DNA from: Ursus arctos
Lineage: Eukaryota > Chordata > Mammalia > Carnivora > Ursidae
Direction of reading: 5' to 3'
NCBI RefSeq assembly: GCF_023065955.2
Contig: NW_026622952.1
Location: 29,808,313 to 29,872,312, forward strand
Length of the DNA: 64,000 nt
Shown: piece by piece, positions 23,650-36,100 of the stretch
Position numbering within the stretch: position 1 is the first letter of the stretch
Layout: each line of letters starts with the position of its first letter
Program-made: the position numbers and the translations under genes
The notes under the pieces: generated by a model
Told to the model about the DNA's origin: nothing
Seen by the model: the letters and a program-made list of their open reading frames with translations, nothing else
The model's database searches: none

Positions 23650-24430
23650 TTACAGATTGTGAATTATGTAAGTACTTTCACATGTTTTTAAAATCTAGAA
23701 ATAATTTACATACACTGAAATCTTCATATTTTACGTACACGGTCAGATGAGTTTTGTCAAATGTGTATACCTGTTTATTTCACATTCTTGTCAAAACATA
23801 GACTATTCCCATCAATCTGGAAAATTTCCGCATTGCCATTTTTAGACAATCTTTGCTCCTCCAAAAAGCAACCATTGTTATGCTTCACAGTAGATTAGTT
23901 TTGTCTGTGAAAGAAATTCATATACATTGAAATAAAATAGTTTCCCTTTTCTGACTGGCTTTATTTGCTAAGTATAGAGGTTTCATGATTTAAACATGCA
24001 TTACACATATTAGTATATTCTCCTGTTGTATGAATATATATAATTTATGTATCAATTCCCAGTTTTTGATGTATTATGAAGAAATTTTTTGTGGTCCTTC
24101 TTGTATGTCTTCTTTCATTATAACTTTTGTTGAGATAGTTGTAGATCCCACATCCAGGTGCAAGAAATAATAATCCCTTGTACACTTTGCCAGGCTTCCT
24201 CCAAGTTTCCTTCTATATTTGCGAAAATAGGTAATAGTATCACAACCAGGGCATCCTGACATTGATACAATCTACCTGCCATACTCAAGTTTACTTGTCC
24301 TCACATGTATGCATTCGTGTGTGTTATGCGTGATTTAAAAACCTTTGTAGGTTAGTTATCTACCGCCACATCGAAGATACTGAACAGTTCCAACACCACA
24401 AGCAATGCCTCCCATCTCCTTTCTTTTTGA
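23650..24430 (-). mobile_element. Old L1 3' segments, antisense, two abutting pieces
   Basis: Piece one (about 23690-24100) carries GAGTTTTGTCAAATGTGTAT, CAACCATTGTTATGC and AGTAGATTAGTTTTGTCTG. Piece two (about 24110-24420) carries GTTGAGATAGTTGTAGATCC, CCCTTGTACACTTTGCCAGG, ACATTGATACAATCTACCTG and GAACAGTTCCAACACCACAA. Both are typical of old L1 3' regions read on the minus strand. Their order suggests two insertions or a rearranged element. Confidence 0.78.
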
Positions 24431-26439
24431 TGTAATTATCTAAAATAGAAATTAGTTAAAATTTGATTTATGACTTAAACAGATTTGTAAATACACTTCA
24501 ACATGGTTGGTAAATTAAGAAAGATTAGAACACAAAATGATTAGTGATCATCCTTGATGATTTTTGAAAAAAAATTTGTAAATGTTAGTTTTTTCTCCCC
24601 TAAATTTCCTTGACTCCCACAGACACCCCTCTCTCGATAGTATTCCAACTCTGTGCCTGGGCTTAAGTTTCTTGATTTCAGTAGAACTGTTACTGAATCT
24701 CTTTAAGGTATTGGGCATTTAAATACATCTTCATTCTCTTTCATTAATTTGTATGTAGTGTTTCAGTTTTTCTCTTTTGAATCGTTGGATTCCTTGACAA
24801 ATGTAAACAATTTGTTTTGTCTTAGTTACCCCTAAGGAAAACAAGTAACAGTTTATTGTAGTTTTCATTCTATTTTTGTCCTTGTCGGTTTTTCATGTTT
24901 TTGACAAATGTGTCTGGATTTTCAGGTGTTTGTTGTTGATACTAAGTTGGGTGCTATGATATTTTCTACAGTGTGTTTTGTTCGCTGTTTGCTGCTGTCT
25001 GACCCACAGTTCCATCCCCATCTCTGAGCCCTACTGACTATAGGGGAGAGTTGACTTGGCTGCACTGAAGTCCGTCTGGGAATTGGGTAAAAGTGTTGTC
25101 ACACATTAAAATTAGGAGTAGTATAAGCTGACTTATTTCCTGCTATGCGAAGCATTCTAACTGAATTAGTTCTGTCTAAGCTGCAGTCAGTAGTAAGAAT
25201 GATTCCTAGAGAATCTCAAAAATTTTAATAAAATTGAGTGTATTCGTAGAAAGTTGGTACCTATTATATAAATGGCAAGGTTGTCAGCTCCTTTTGTCAC
25301 AGGGTTGCATTTCTAGGTCAGCAGGTTATAAAAGCTCAGAAGTTGGGGACAATGTTTTTGGCACTTTGCAGTATTGCCCTATTCCTAGATACAGCAGGAG
25401 AGCCAAGGATGACAAATTGTTCTCTTCTTAATGGTGTTTATAGCTTTCAGCTGTATTATTACTTCTATCTCTCTTCAGATGTCTGCTTATCCAGCTTCTA
25501 AGATGTTTCCTCATTAATTAGTTCCTCCATTCTTGAAGTAATTTTTAAACTCCTCAAATGATTTTCCTTAATTGTTTCTTATAATTTCAGGAGAACCTAA
25601 TTTCCTTCTGGCATATTCTCTAAACATATAGCAAAGACCTATAGTCTATTAGTTAACTATAGCCAAAAGAACATGATTTTTATCAAAAGAACTTGGTTAA
25701 AAACCACAATAATATTTATGATCTTAAGTATGCGTAGGTTTGATGGAATGTGAGTTGGCAGTTAAAATGTGGTGTCAGTGTAAGGAATTTTATTGAGTGG
25801 CGTCATGAGGATTGGTGTTTTGACCTATATATATTTAATAACTTTCTTGATTTAGAGTGAAAATGAAACCTATTCTTAAAGAATATTTGAGGCATAAAGG
25901 TATGCAATGGCACATCAGGGTAATATAATGGAGAAATTGTTCTTATAAATTAGAAGTAAAAATTCTGCCAATATTAATCATGAAGGTTATAAACTAGTTT
26001 GGCAAGGAAAAATATGGGAGAGTAAAAAAAATACATAGATACAACTATACTTTCTAAAATCTTGAGTTTTGAAGAATCACCTCCCTAAAATATCTTAATA
26101 TTTTTTAGCCATAATTGTCTAGTTGTTAGGAATGAATAGTTAGGGGTCTGACTGCTGGGTGGTTTATCCTTTTTACTACTGGGCATGCTATTGGGTAAGT
26201 TTATTTTATATACCTGTATGAAGATTTCTTCATTTAGAAAGTGGGATGATAACTTTATTTCATAGAGATGGTATGGAAATTACATATGGGAACACAGATG
26301 TGAAATATCAACTAATATCAACTGAAAACAATATAGCAAGAATGAAAAGCACCCCTCACTTCCAGAAAGGGAAATTGCTTGTTTACAAATGATATAAGGT
26401 AGTAAACACAACAAAATGGATAGTGGCAGAGGTCTGACT
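24431..26439. other. Unassigned non-coding sequence
   Basis: No gene or named repeat. Open frames here are short and isolated. Confidence 0.45.
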
Positions 26440-26870
26440 CTCCTGCTTGGCTGTTACACAAACTTAGAGGTGATTGAAAGCTCTCAGATTACAACTTTAC
26501 AGATTTATTTTCCAGTCTGGATATTTGATATTGCTTGAAGCAGTTGTTTTTGTGAATCATAATTTTCATTAAATCAAACTTTAATTAAAAAGTTTCTGCC
26601 TGGAGACACTTCCCTTGAAACACGAGGCAAGGCTCAGTAGAACTGTTTGCCTGTTTGTGACAATATTAAATGTCAGGCTGAAAAATGTCAGCTCAGCAGA
26701 TGGATAATTGTATACTTTAAGACTTTTAATGGACAGATGTATTTCAGTATAAAATTTAATCTGTTAATTAAACCCCAGCTCATACAGGAATAATCTTATT
26801 TACATATGCTAATGTACATACATAGTACACACTTATCCAGTACCAGTTCAATAATGTCAGTATTGTAAAT
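26440..26870. promoter_or_regulatory. Candidate conserved non-coding / enhancer-like block (speculative)
   Basis: This non-repeat block contains several homeodomain-type cores (TTTAATTAAAA at 26580, ATAATTG at 26704, TTAATTAA at 26764-26771) and an octamer-like ATGCTAAT at 26806-26813. Such clustering in unique AT-rich sequence is typical of developmental enhancers in gene-poor regions, but AT-rich DNA yields these motifs by chance too. No conservation data are available. Confidence 0.2.
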
Positions 26871-27467
26871 AAGTATGTATGAATCATTCTTGATATCCAG
26901 GAGATTTACAGAAACGTATCTCGGTTGCATCTCTGAAAGTGAGTCTGAGATTGGGGCAGCGTGCTTGAGAATTCAAGTAGGAGTGAGGAAGCCAAGAGAA
27001 ATGGACGAACAGACAGACAGCAGTATATCAGTGTCATTGCTGCAGGCACTAGGATTGAATTCTGCAGGGACATCTGAGAAATACACAGTGCTTCCCATAT
27101 TTGTCTGTAGGCTGCAACCTCACGCACCAGCTCCCGTCCTTCATTGGCTGAGGTACGGTGACTACCCTTAACTTCTGTAATGCACTTATCTAGGGCCTGT
27201 CGATCAGAACTTTGGACTCAGAAGAGGACCTTGTGACAGAAGTCTAAGGGATTTGGAAAGGCAGTGGAGGTGGAATGCTGTCAGTCTGAGGGTCAGTTTG
27301 CATGAAGTTGCCAAATCTGGCATCTCTGAAATGAGAGCCAAGGGAATAAGGGGCAAGAAACGCATCTTCTATTCTGTGTCATGTCTGCTCTTTGTGCTGC
27401 TCAGACCCATCTTTTTGGTTACCAGCTCTGCATGGCATTGTCAGCTAGAGTTTCTTAAAAAGATTTA
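26871..27467. other. Unassigned sequence, less AT-rich
   Basis: Overlapping frames of 98 codons (+) and 73 codons (-) occupy 26875-27171. Neither has a recognised domain. The location beside the ERV-like block suggests this could be part of the same old element, but I could not match it. Confidence 0.35.
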
Positions 27468-27647
27468 GGGGCACCTGGTGGCTCAGTTGGTTAAGCGTCT
27501 GCCTTTGGCTCAGGTCATGGTCCTGGGGTCCTGGGATTGAGCCCCTTGTCGGGCTCCCTGCTCCATGAGGAGTCTGCTTCTCCTTCTGCCCCTCCCCCTA
27601 CTCATACCCTCTTTCTCCCCTCTCTGTCAAATAAATAAATAAAATCC
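27468..27647 (+). mobile_element. Carnivore tRNA-derived SINE (SINEC), sense
   Basis: GGGGCACCTGGTGGCTCAGT, TTAAGCGTCTGCCTTTGGCT and an AAATAAATAAATAAAATCC tail identify it. A flanking duplication TTAAAAAGATTT / TTAAAAGATTT is nearly exact. This copy has a CTCC-rich body without the extended bear/seal insertion. Confidence 0.93.
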
Positions 27648-27659
27648 TTAAAAGATTTC

Positions 27660-29807
27660 TTACAGCTAGTAAGTGGAACAAATTTGAGTCCCCATCACTG
27701 CATCTGGTTCAAGGGCAATAATGAATACTGACCTCCCTTTTCCATCATCCATGCTAGGTTTCCCTCACTCTTGGCCAACATGTCAGCTTGCTAATGGCAG
27801 CTGAGGGACAGAATTTCATCTCTGGAGGACTTGATCTTCTGTCGGGGCCTAAATGCTATGATCTCCAATTCACTTGTGTCAACAGGCATGGAAATACCAA
27901 GAGATGCCCCAGGGACCTCCCTAGGTTTTAGACTCCTTGTCCGAGTAGGTAAGAACAATCCTGGGTATTCATGATACTCAAGTCAATTACTACCACCAGT
28001 ACAATCTGTGCTGATGACAGGCGAAGTGTTTGGGAGTGAGCATAAGCAGCACAACCTTGGTGGGAAGGAGCCTGTGTAATTATGTGCATACATAGTCTCT
28101 GCCCATCGCACAAGTACTGGAGTGGCTGGGGACAGGGTCTGGCTCAAAGTGCCAGACAAATGATCTTGTCAACTAGGTTGCTGTGGAAGACCCTTTCCGG
28201 TGGACATTGAGCAGAGACCCAAATATTCTCACATTTTATAGTTAATCTCAAATGCCCATTCACATATTTGTTGCCCAAGTCTCCTTCTTTACCGTATTAA
28301 TCTTGATTTTTAAGAACCAGGACCAAATAGCCAAGACCTTTGCCCCTGCCTAGGACTTCATGTATTACCTTACTTTAGGCTAATTTACTCTCTTTATAAA
28401 GACAGCAAAACTTACTTGAGATGCTTGGGTCCACCTTGGCTTGATGACCGACATACCATTTCCATTACATGGAGGATTTGTGCTAACTGCTCTTACAACT
28501 TGGAGATCTGAGGATATTCACCTCATGATGGGCAGCTCTGACTTTGTAGTTACTGATGTCCTGTGGTCAGATGCTCACTAATTATTGGGGTCCAGTAGCC
28601 TATTGGGAACTGTTTACCAGAGGTATATTTCTCTGCAAATTGTATGACTTTGCTCCAGACCTGTGGGGTCTGTACTGTGACTCTCCTATGGGAGCTCGCC
28701 AGGCACTTCTCAGTGCATCTTGAGCTACTACTTAGAGTAGATACTTACAGTAGCGTTGACTTCCCCATGTCATGCAGCTCTAGTGGTAGGGATTTAGCAG
28801 CATTGTCTGGACCTTACCATGTCTCTTGCTCTGGGCCCCACTTGAAACCAAGAGCCTTTTGAATCCATAAATGAGTCCATAGTATTTACAACAGTGTCAT
28901 ATGTCACCTTAAAAATCTTAAGGGGCCCATTGAGTTCTGGAACTTTTATTTTGTAGTAAGGGGTTCAAGGTGTACTAACTTTTTGTGTTGGGAGTGCTTT
29001 CCTGGAATGTCCTGGATCACTGAACCCCTCAAAATGTCACCAATATAAAAGGGCTGTGAATATCTGTGTTTTTTTCCACCTTCTAAAGCACTTGCCACTA
29101 TATTCTGGTCTAGTTACCATATACTTGGAATAAGATTTCAAATCCTCACAGATTATATTTTTGGAGAACAGTTAACATAATACTAAGACAAGACTATATG
29201 TGTACTGCTGCCATTTTCATGTAAACATGAACTGCTCTTTGAGGATTGGAGAGACTGTATGCATTGGACCAGTAGCCAAATACTGAGTTCCAGAGGTTGA
29301 GGTTGTGTTAGTTGATTTCAGGATATGTATCACTTGCATCTTAGCAGCTGTGATAAGGATTTCCACTTGGTTAAGCTTCTTCTAGTCCCCTATCATCCTC
29401 TACTGCCCATCTTGTTGATGAAGGAAACTTAAAAGTGAATTCAAAAATGATATGTTGGTAATCACAGTACTTATATGATTTAAGTCTGAGGATGTTGCTA
29501 AGCTTTTCATACCCATCTGAGATGAAGCATTTCTCCTGACTTACTACTCAGGCAGTACAGAAGAATGGCAGATTTCAGGGCTTCTACTGGGTCCTTCTTG
29601 CCATGTTGACTCTTAATCCAAGTCAGTGTATCAACTGGGGGTTATGACAACTGCCATGTATATCCATCCTAATCATTCGGGGCATGTTGTTCATTTGGAC
29701 CCATTGAACCTACAGCAAGACAGACTTGGGTTACTATTCCATTTATCTGGCCTCCATCAGACCCCACTCTACCAGGAGATCACCATTATGGCTTTTTTTG
29801 GTTTTGT
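27660..29807 (-). mobile_element. Probable ERVL/MaLR-type internal remnant, antisense
   Basis: The sequence is continuous, less AT-rich than its surroundings and repeat-like, and it abuts an LTR in the same minus orientation at its right end. That is the expected place for a 5' LTR of a minus-strand element. Segments such as GATGGAAAAGGGAGGTCAGT (read on the minus strand near 27.75 kb) resemble MaLR internal text as I remember it. No intact gag, protease or polymerase frame exists. A unique-sequence explanation cannot be excluded. Confidence 0.4.
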
Positions 29808-30395
29808 ACTGGTTTTCTATGGCTGTGTACCAAACTTTCATGAATTTAGTGGCTTAAAAAAACACTCTGTCTTATCGCTGTCATGGTTAGAAATCCAGAC
29901 ATGGCATGACTACTTCCTCTGCTCAGAGTTTCACAAAACTAAAATCAAAACATTGTTTGGGCTGTGCTCTCCTCTGAGGTTGGGGGTGGTGTCTTTCAAG
30001 CTCACTTGTTATTGACAGAATCCGTATTCTAATGGCTATGCAACAGAGATTAGTGTTCTTGCTGTCAGCTGGAGACAGCTCTCTGTTCCTGGAGGACTCT
30101 CTGGTTTTTGTTGTATGTCCTATGTGGGCCCTCATGCAATGGCAATTTATTCCTTCAAAACTAGCAAAATTTGATTTCTTTCAAATCTTGTTTTCAGGAA
30201 GGACCTAGTCCTTTAGGGGCTCACCTGGTTAGGACAGGTTCACTGCAGATAATTACCCTAGTGATTGATTTGGAAAACTTAATTATAGCTAAGATTTTTT
30301 TCAACTTGTATAATATAACCCCACTCTGAGAGGGAAATTCATATTTCCAGTCCTATCCACACTCATGGACAGGGGATTATATAAGGCAGGAGTTT
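29808..30395 (-). mobile_element. MLT1-like LTR, antisense
   Basis: GGTTTTCTATGGCTGTGTAC, TTTAGTGGCTTAAAAAAACA, CAAGCTCACTTGTTATTGAC and ACAGGGGATTATATAAGGCA match an old MaLR-type LTR read on the minus strand. It has the same end structure as the sense copy at 6880. The 129-codon frame at 29626-30015 straddles its edge and is therefore chance. Confidence 0.62.
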
Positions 30396-30783
30396 CAGAT
30401 GTCCTAGAATTTTCTGCCTGCCACATCTAGTATTGCTGTCCACTGCATTTTGCAGCCTTCTGAAAGGTTTGGGTATTTCCTTTGCTCCAGAGTATAGTTA
30501 CTTGTAAATGGCTGCAGTTCGCACTGGGAAAGGGTTTACTTCCCTGATTACATCAGGAAGACCAGCTCCAAAGGAGTGTCTTCAATTGGGATGAACAGGA
30601 AAGCCATCAATGTTTTGGTGATGTTACTACCCCTCTCACTGGTATTTTTTCTACACAAATAACACAGTGGAAATGATTTGGAGGTTGTAATTGATATCAA
30701 TAGCACAGTGGGCAGCAGGTCATTGGTATTTCCAGTTCATAGATAGAATAACAGAATGAACTATGGTTTAAAAGTAGAAGTCA

Positions 30784-30785
<2 letters not shown>
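30396..30785. other. Unassigned non-coding sequence
   Basis: No supported feature between the LTR and the GT microsatellite. Confidence 0.45.
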
Positions 30786-30817
<32 letters not shown>

Positions 30818-30848
30818 ACGTACGTATGTGTGTGTGTGCGTGTGTATA
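30786..30848. repeat. (GT)n microsatellite
   Basis: A pure run of fifteen GT units at 30786-30815 is followed by an interrupted run containing ACACGTACGTATG. It is likely length-polymorphic. Confidence 0.97.
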
Positions 30849-30869
30849 TGTACCCATACACTTATCTAT

Positions 30870-30965
30870 ACCTTATATTAGCTGTGTGACACTGAGTGAT
30901 TTATTTGCCTTCCTAGGTAGTTTACCTGCAAAATAAAGTGGGTCCTTCAAATCCAGTGATTCCAA
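30870..30965 (+). mobile_element. MIR SINE fragment, sense
   Basis: TTAGCTGTGTGACACTGAGT, then a TTTGCCTTCCTAGGTAG segment and CTGCAAAATAAAGTGGG follow the MIR core order on the plus strand. Confidence 0.68.
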
Positions 30966-32945
30966 CCTGGATGATGTTTTCCCTTAACTTCTTCTAGACA
31001 CTCAATATGTTTAGTTTCTGTATTTTTCCCCCTTGATCTGAAGATGGAACCACCGGGACAGATTTAAAATCACAAAATTTTGAGCTCCATCAAGCCTATG
31101 GGGTAGGTATTTGCGTAGTCAACCTTCTTACTTTTGCGGACGGAGAAAATAGACACCTGCAGTGTACATAAGTACAGTGTACATCATTCCAGTGAGATGA
31201 GCTCTAAAGAGCTATGACCAACAGAAGGCCCCAGTCACCCTAATGGAGAAGGATTGAATATATCAAGTCTTTGTGGCTGGAGACTCAAGGAGTTACTGGA
31301 GATAGAAAAGGGAATAGTATGCCTTTCAAATACAAACTTTCACGGCATAAAACTGTATTTGACAACTTGCAATTATCTAGGAACTTAGTTGTCTGCAAAA
31401 ATATTTATATAATGTCCATGTTTACTTTTAGAGGACTATGAAATAATATTTGTGAAATCACTTTTAACTGTGTAATTAATCATTTTTGTCTAAGGAAATC
31501 AGCTATTAAGCTAAGTTCTGGATCTCAAAATGAAGATCCTCAACTGCAGAGCTGGTTTACTAGGTTATTTTCAGAACAGATCTAATGCAACCAAGATTGT
31601 TGGTCATTTTGCTTTGTTCCATGACTAAGGTCTGCCTTTATCAGGTGCAGTAGAATCATCTAGGACATGAACTTCCCAGTGGTTTTAGGAAAATTCATCA
31701 CTACCACCATGAGTGGGAGAACAAAAACAAAAGACAAGAAGTTGTATTTCTAGTTGTTAATAGTGCCATCGCCTCAGTAAAAATGCACAATATTTTTTGT
31801 ATTTTGATAAATAGAATTCTAAATACTAAGTTTATTTTCAAGCTATTCTATACTATACACTATAATTAACATAAACCATATATTTTCCAGAAAAGTATTT
31901 TTAGAAATCATATTACTTTATATGGCTGCATATTAAACTATATAAGTAAATTACTATCTCAAACCTTACTAATTGCAAGGAATCTATTCTCTGTATTTTT
32001 CATGTAATTTTGTATTGTCATTGAATTTGGACAACTTTAAGTGCGCAGCTCAGGGATATTTTCACAAAGTAGCTCTAAATCTCTGAGGGTGTTGGAGACC
32101 CCTTATCTTGTTTGCCTTCCCCCTCCATCTTGCCGTTGCCTTTAATTAAAGACCCATAGTAAGTTTACGTATCATTTTTAGTATGTTAATTTTTACTTCC
32201 AAACCAAGCCCTCTGGCTTGATAATTCAGTTTCTTACATGAAATTATATGCCATTTTTTTGAAGTTATTATGATGATTACTTTTTCCTGAAATACATATA
32301 TTACATGTAAGTTTTATTAGCCTAGGCACTGAAATCACCAAAGTATAGAGCTACGTTCAGAATCTCCTTGTAAATTACACATTTTTATAATAATGCAATG
32401 TCCTTTTGTGGTGTCAAGTCTGGCCTTTCTGATCCCTGTGGGTCTACAGCTTTATATCTTACATTCATTCTTAAGCAGTGTATTGCACTGGGGTACCTTC
32501 CATTCTTTGCTGATCTTCTTGCCTGTAGTGCTCTATTAAGTATCTTTGCTAATAGTTGTCCAACTTCCTTTGTGGTTTCTCTTAAATTCTGAAAATTCCA
32601 AAATAATATTCTGCTTAGCCTGGGTGATGAGGTACTCTGTGTGGATCTCGTGACCTGTCTATTCAGGATATAGAAGATTTAACATTTGATTGTCTTACCT
32701 TATATTTGAAATTTTAGAAAATGACCCTTTTCAAATTTCTTAATTGACAGTTATAAACTAAACCAGGATGTTGAAGAAGAATAATCACAGTCATTATTAC
32801 CATATTTGGTTTGGGGTCATGTTTCTCTTTACGCCTGCAAGAATACTGTGCAATTGTTCACGTTGTCTCTAGCCTTCAAGGTTAGAGGTGTATGAGTGAT
32901 TGATCACAAGCTCAGATGGAGAATCAGCCTTTTGTTGAGTGAGCA
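30966..32945. other. Unassigned non-coding sequence
   Basis: AT-rich, especially 31.7-32.0 kb. No gene or named repeat. Confidence 0.45.
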
Positions 32946-33180
32946 TAGATACCATAAGGAACACAGGACTAGGAGTAACAGGACTGGATTTAACCTGACT
33001 GGGTCATTTCTTGGCATATAGCACTGGGCAACTTAGTTTTCTCTAGCTCGTTGTCTTGGTAACATAGGCTACTGTCTACCTTAATGGCTGCTGAGAAGGT
33101 GAGAGGAGATTTTGTGTACCTAGCAGATTGTATCCTGCCCACCAACCACAGAGTAGGTACTTTGTAAATGATTGGTTTCC
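32946..33180 (+). mobile_element. MIR SINE, sense, nearly full length
   Basis: ACAGGACTAGGAGTAACAGG, CTGGGCAACTTAGTTTTCTC, AATGGCTGCTGAGAAGGTGA and GAGTAGGTACTTTGTAAATG correspond to successive parts of MIR on the plus strand. Confidence 0.75.
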
Positions 33181-36100
33181 TTCCCTGTTCAATGCAGTCA
33201 AGTCTTGGAAGAGTTGGTCATCGATAGTGCTAAAGGCTTATTCTGATAGGGGATAGTTGCACATGTAAATGAGAGCTGTGGATAGCAGTCAAAAAATGCT
33301 AGTTGCAAGTTTTATGTTGGTAATGTTTCTTACAACCACCTCTTTGGACTCCATGACTATAATCTAAGGCTCCATCATATGCACGTTTATGGCCTTCAAA
33401 TCCCTCCTTTAGTTTGTTTGTCTAACCCAACAGTATACAAAGTAAACTTTGCCAAGAGTGGACAGAGTATTCAGTCTACCTCTCCTTTTCCAAATGTATT
33501 TGAGATTATAGTGTTCCACTAGGAAAACTGATGAACTTGGCTGCCTTCAGGCTTTGTCTTCCAGAAATCCTTTATTGACCATGCACAAGGGAACATGTGT
33601 CAGATGGCACTGCCAATGAGAGCTTATGCAAAAACCAGTCAATAGACTTCCGTACATTGGGCAGTTAGGCTGATTAGACTGAAATTATGATTAAAGATCT
33701 TTGCTTTCAGTATAAGATGGACTTAGAGGCAACAGTATGGATGGAAGCATGAACTTCAAGACTTGTTTTGATGCTGTGTTTGCATGCTATTATCACTGCT
33801 GTATTTAGGTTCTTTATTTTTGTGGTATGCAGAGTATAGATGAAAGTTAAAATTTCCCTTATCAAGTCACCTCTTGGTGTGACCACTCGTCTTGGCAGTT
33901 GGCTTCATATTGTGTAGATTTAGGACTTAAAGTGAAGCAATTGAAGTATTCCTTATTCACGTAGATCTCAGCGGATCGAAGCAGACTTTGGAATGATTTA
34001 TGCATTGCCAGACAGACACCGAACCTTGAAAGTCAGCGCTATTGCTTACATTTCGCTGTTTGGTAATTAAAATGACTGTCCTTGCTTGTCATGTTGGCTT
34101 TGGATTATGTTACTTTAATCTCTAAAACTATTTTTAGCTTTACTGTTTATTTCTTCACTTGTCACTCTTCTGGTCATATAGACATTTTACAAGGCACATA
34201 CTGTCCATAATTAAGCTGTGTGTTTTTCACTCATGTATAGAAACTGATCTTTCTTATTGATCATGAACACATTTTATATGTACTTTTATGCATATAAATC
34301 CACATCTGTGAAGCTAGACTACTCAACAGCTGTGGCAGAACTTACAGCTGAAAGGTTCCTTATTTTCAGCAAAGATTATCACTAATTCTTATGTATTTCT
34401 ACATTGCTGATCATTTATTTTTTTCTTGAAATTGTGTTCATCTGCCTTCCACCCCCTCCCATGACCGTAGAATTACATACTGAGTTGGAATACTATACGC
34501 TACCAGCTCTACAAATATACCTCCAATCTCATTTCCACTTCTTAATGGACTCCAGTCCATGCCTTGGTACTAAAAGCCTTTCATTACTTATTTCACTCTG
34601 GCCTTTTATACTTTATTTGCTCAGTCAGTTTTATAGTCGCTCTTTTTTGTCAAGTGGCTTATAACCTATTCTTCCAAGTACAATAGTTCACCAACTAAAA
34701 CATCTATAACTTCAATTCATAATGTCTTTCCACTATTATGTTTCTCATGTATTCCTTTTTGGAATAGCTAATAGAAATATGCATTCAACATAATTCCTCT
34801 TTTTTGCTAAACCAACAGGGACTGAAGCATGCCCCCCACCAATCTTACTGTTATCCCTAGAGCTATCATAACAAGAAGTGGTATTTGTGAACAATGGCTG
34901 TGATGGAAATTTGAGGAATGAAACATTTTTTAAAACCATATTTTATAGCACCTCTACCATTTCTCTTTTCCCACCCAGCAGACAGGGCACTGCTCATTAA
35001 TATATGTTCCAAAGCTGTAGTGAGCTTTTGACATGAGGTAAAATGTAGATGCTCTGTCCTGAAAGTCCATGCTTTGGTTTGATAGCAATGTGCTTATATT
35101 GAAAGCATGACAACTTGAGTGGACCACGATGGGTTCACTTATTGAAGATCCTAGAGACCTCCAGAGAGGATCAGCCATTTAAACAGTTTACATAGAAGTT
35201 AGGTTGGTTCAGTGTCTGGTATAGTTCAAGAAAAAATGATGAATTCAGAATGTATATACTAAGTGTATTCTATGCTCCAGATTCTAGGCCCATACCAATA
35301 AAACCCATCAGGCCTTCATGGCTACCAGTTGATGTGCTAAATTCTATGGGTTCATGGAAGATTTTACCCAGTATTTTTTAAAAATAAGGTGGTTATTGCT
35401 ATTATGGTGCTGTATCTTTAAAACAACTTCCATGTAGCTATCAACTATTTGATAGTACATGTGAAAGCTCTCTTTTTATTGTATGGCTACTTGGAAAAGC
35501 TGAAGCACTCAAGGGAAATGTTGCCTTATCTGTTAAGTTGAAATTTTATCATTAAAATGCCCCATGTCAATTATTGAACATTTACACAACCCTGCTACCA
35601 TGACTTGACTTTAGCTCCTTCAAAGCTGCTTAGCTACCCTGGAGTTACTCCCTCTGTATAGTCATTTCCTTACTGAATTATGCTGCACAAAGCACACAGT
35701 ACTAGTGGATTGGCTATACTACCAAAACTCAATGGGTTTCATTTTTTTTTCCACATTCTTTTGCTATATCTGGTTGTTAGACAAATACAGATGAACCAAT
35801 TCAGAAAGGTTCTGTATATGCCATTGATCAATATGAACATTTTGATAAAGCTTTTTTTGTGGACCAAATTATAACACTATTTGAGTGTAAGTACTATGAG
35901 GTTTCTGAATGGAAGACACATAAGCTACCTTTTGATTCTGCCTGGGTTTGCATATAGGGAATATATCCAAGCACACTGCATTATTTGAGCTTTTTTCCAG
36001 TCCCATCTTCATTGTTTACACCATGTAAAGAAGACAGCAGTGTAAAGCCCAGTCATCTCTTCTAGGCATCATTGTCTTCATGGCAAAAATGTTTGGACTA

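Noticed and set aside
29626..30015. Longest open frame in the window (129 codons, +)
   Set aside because: It spans the edge of an antisense MLT1-like LTR and its putative internal region, has no recognised domain and no splice partners.
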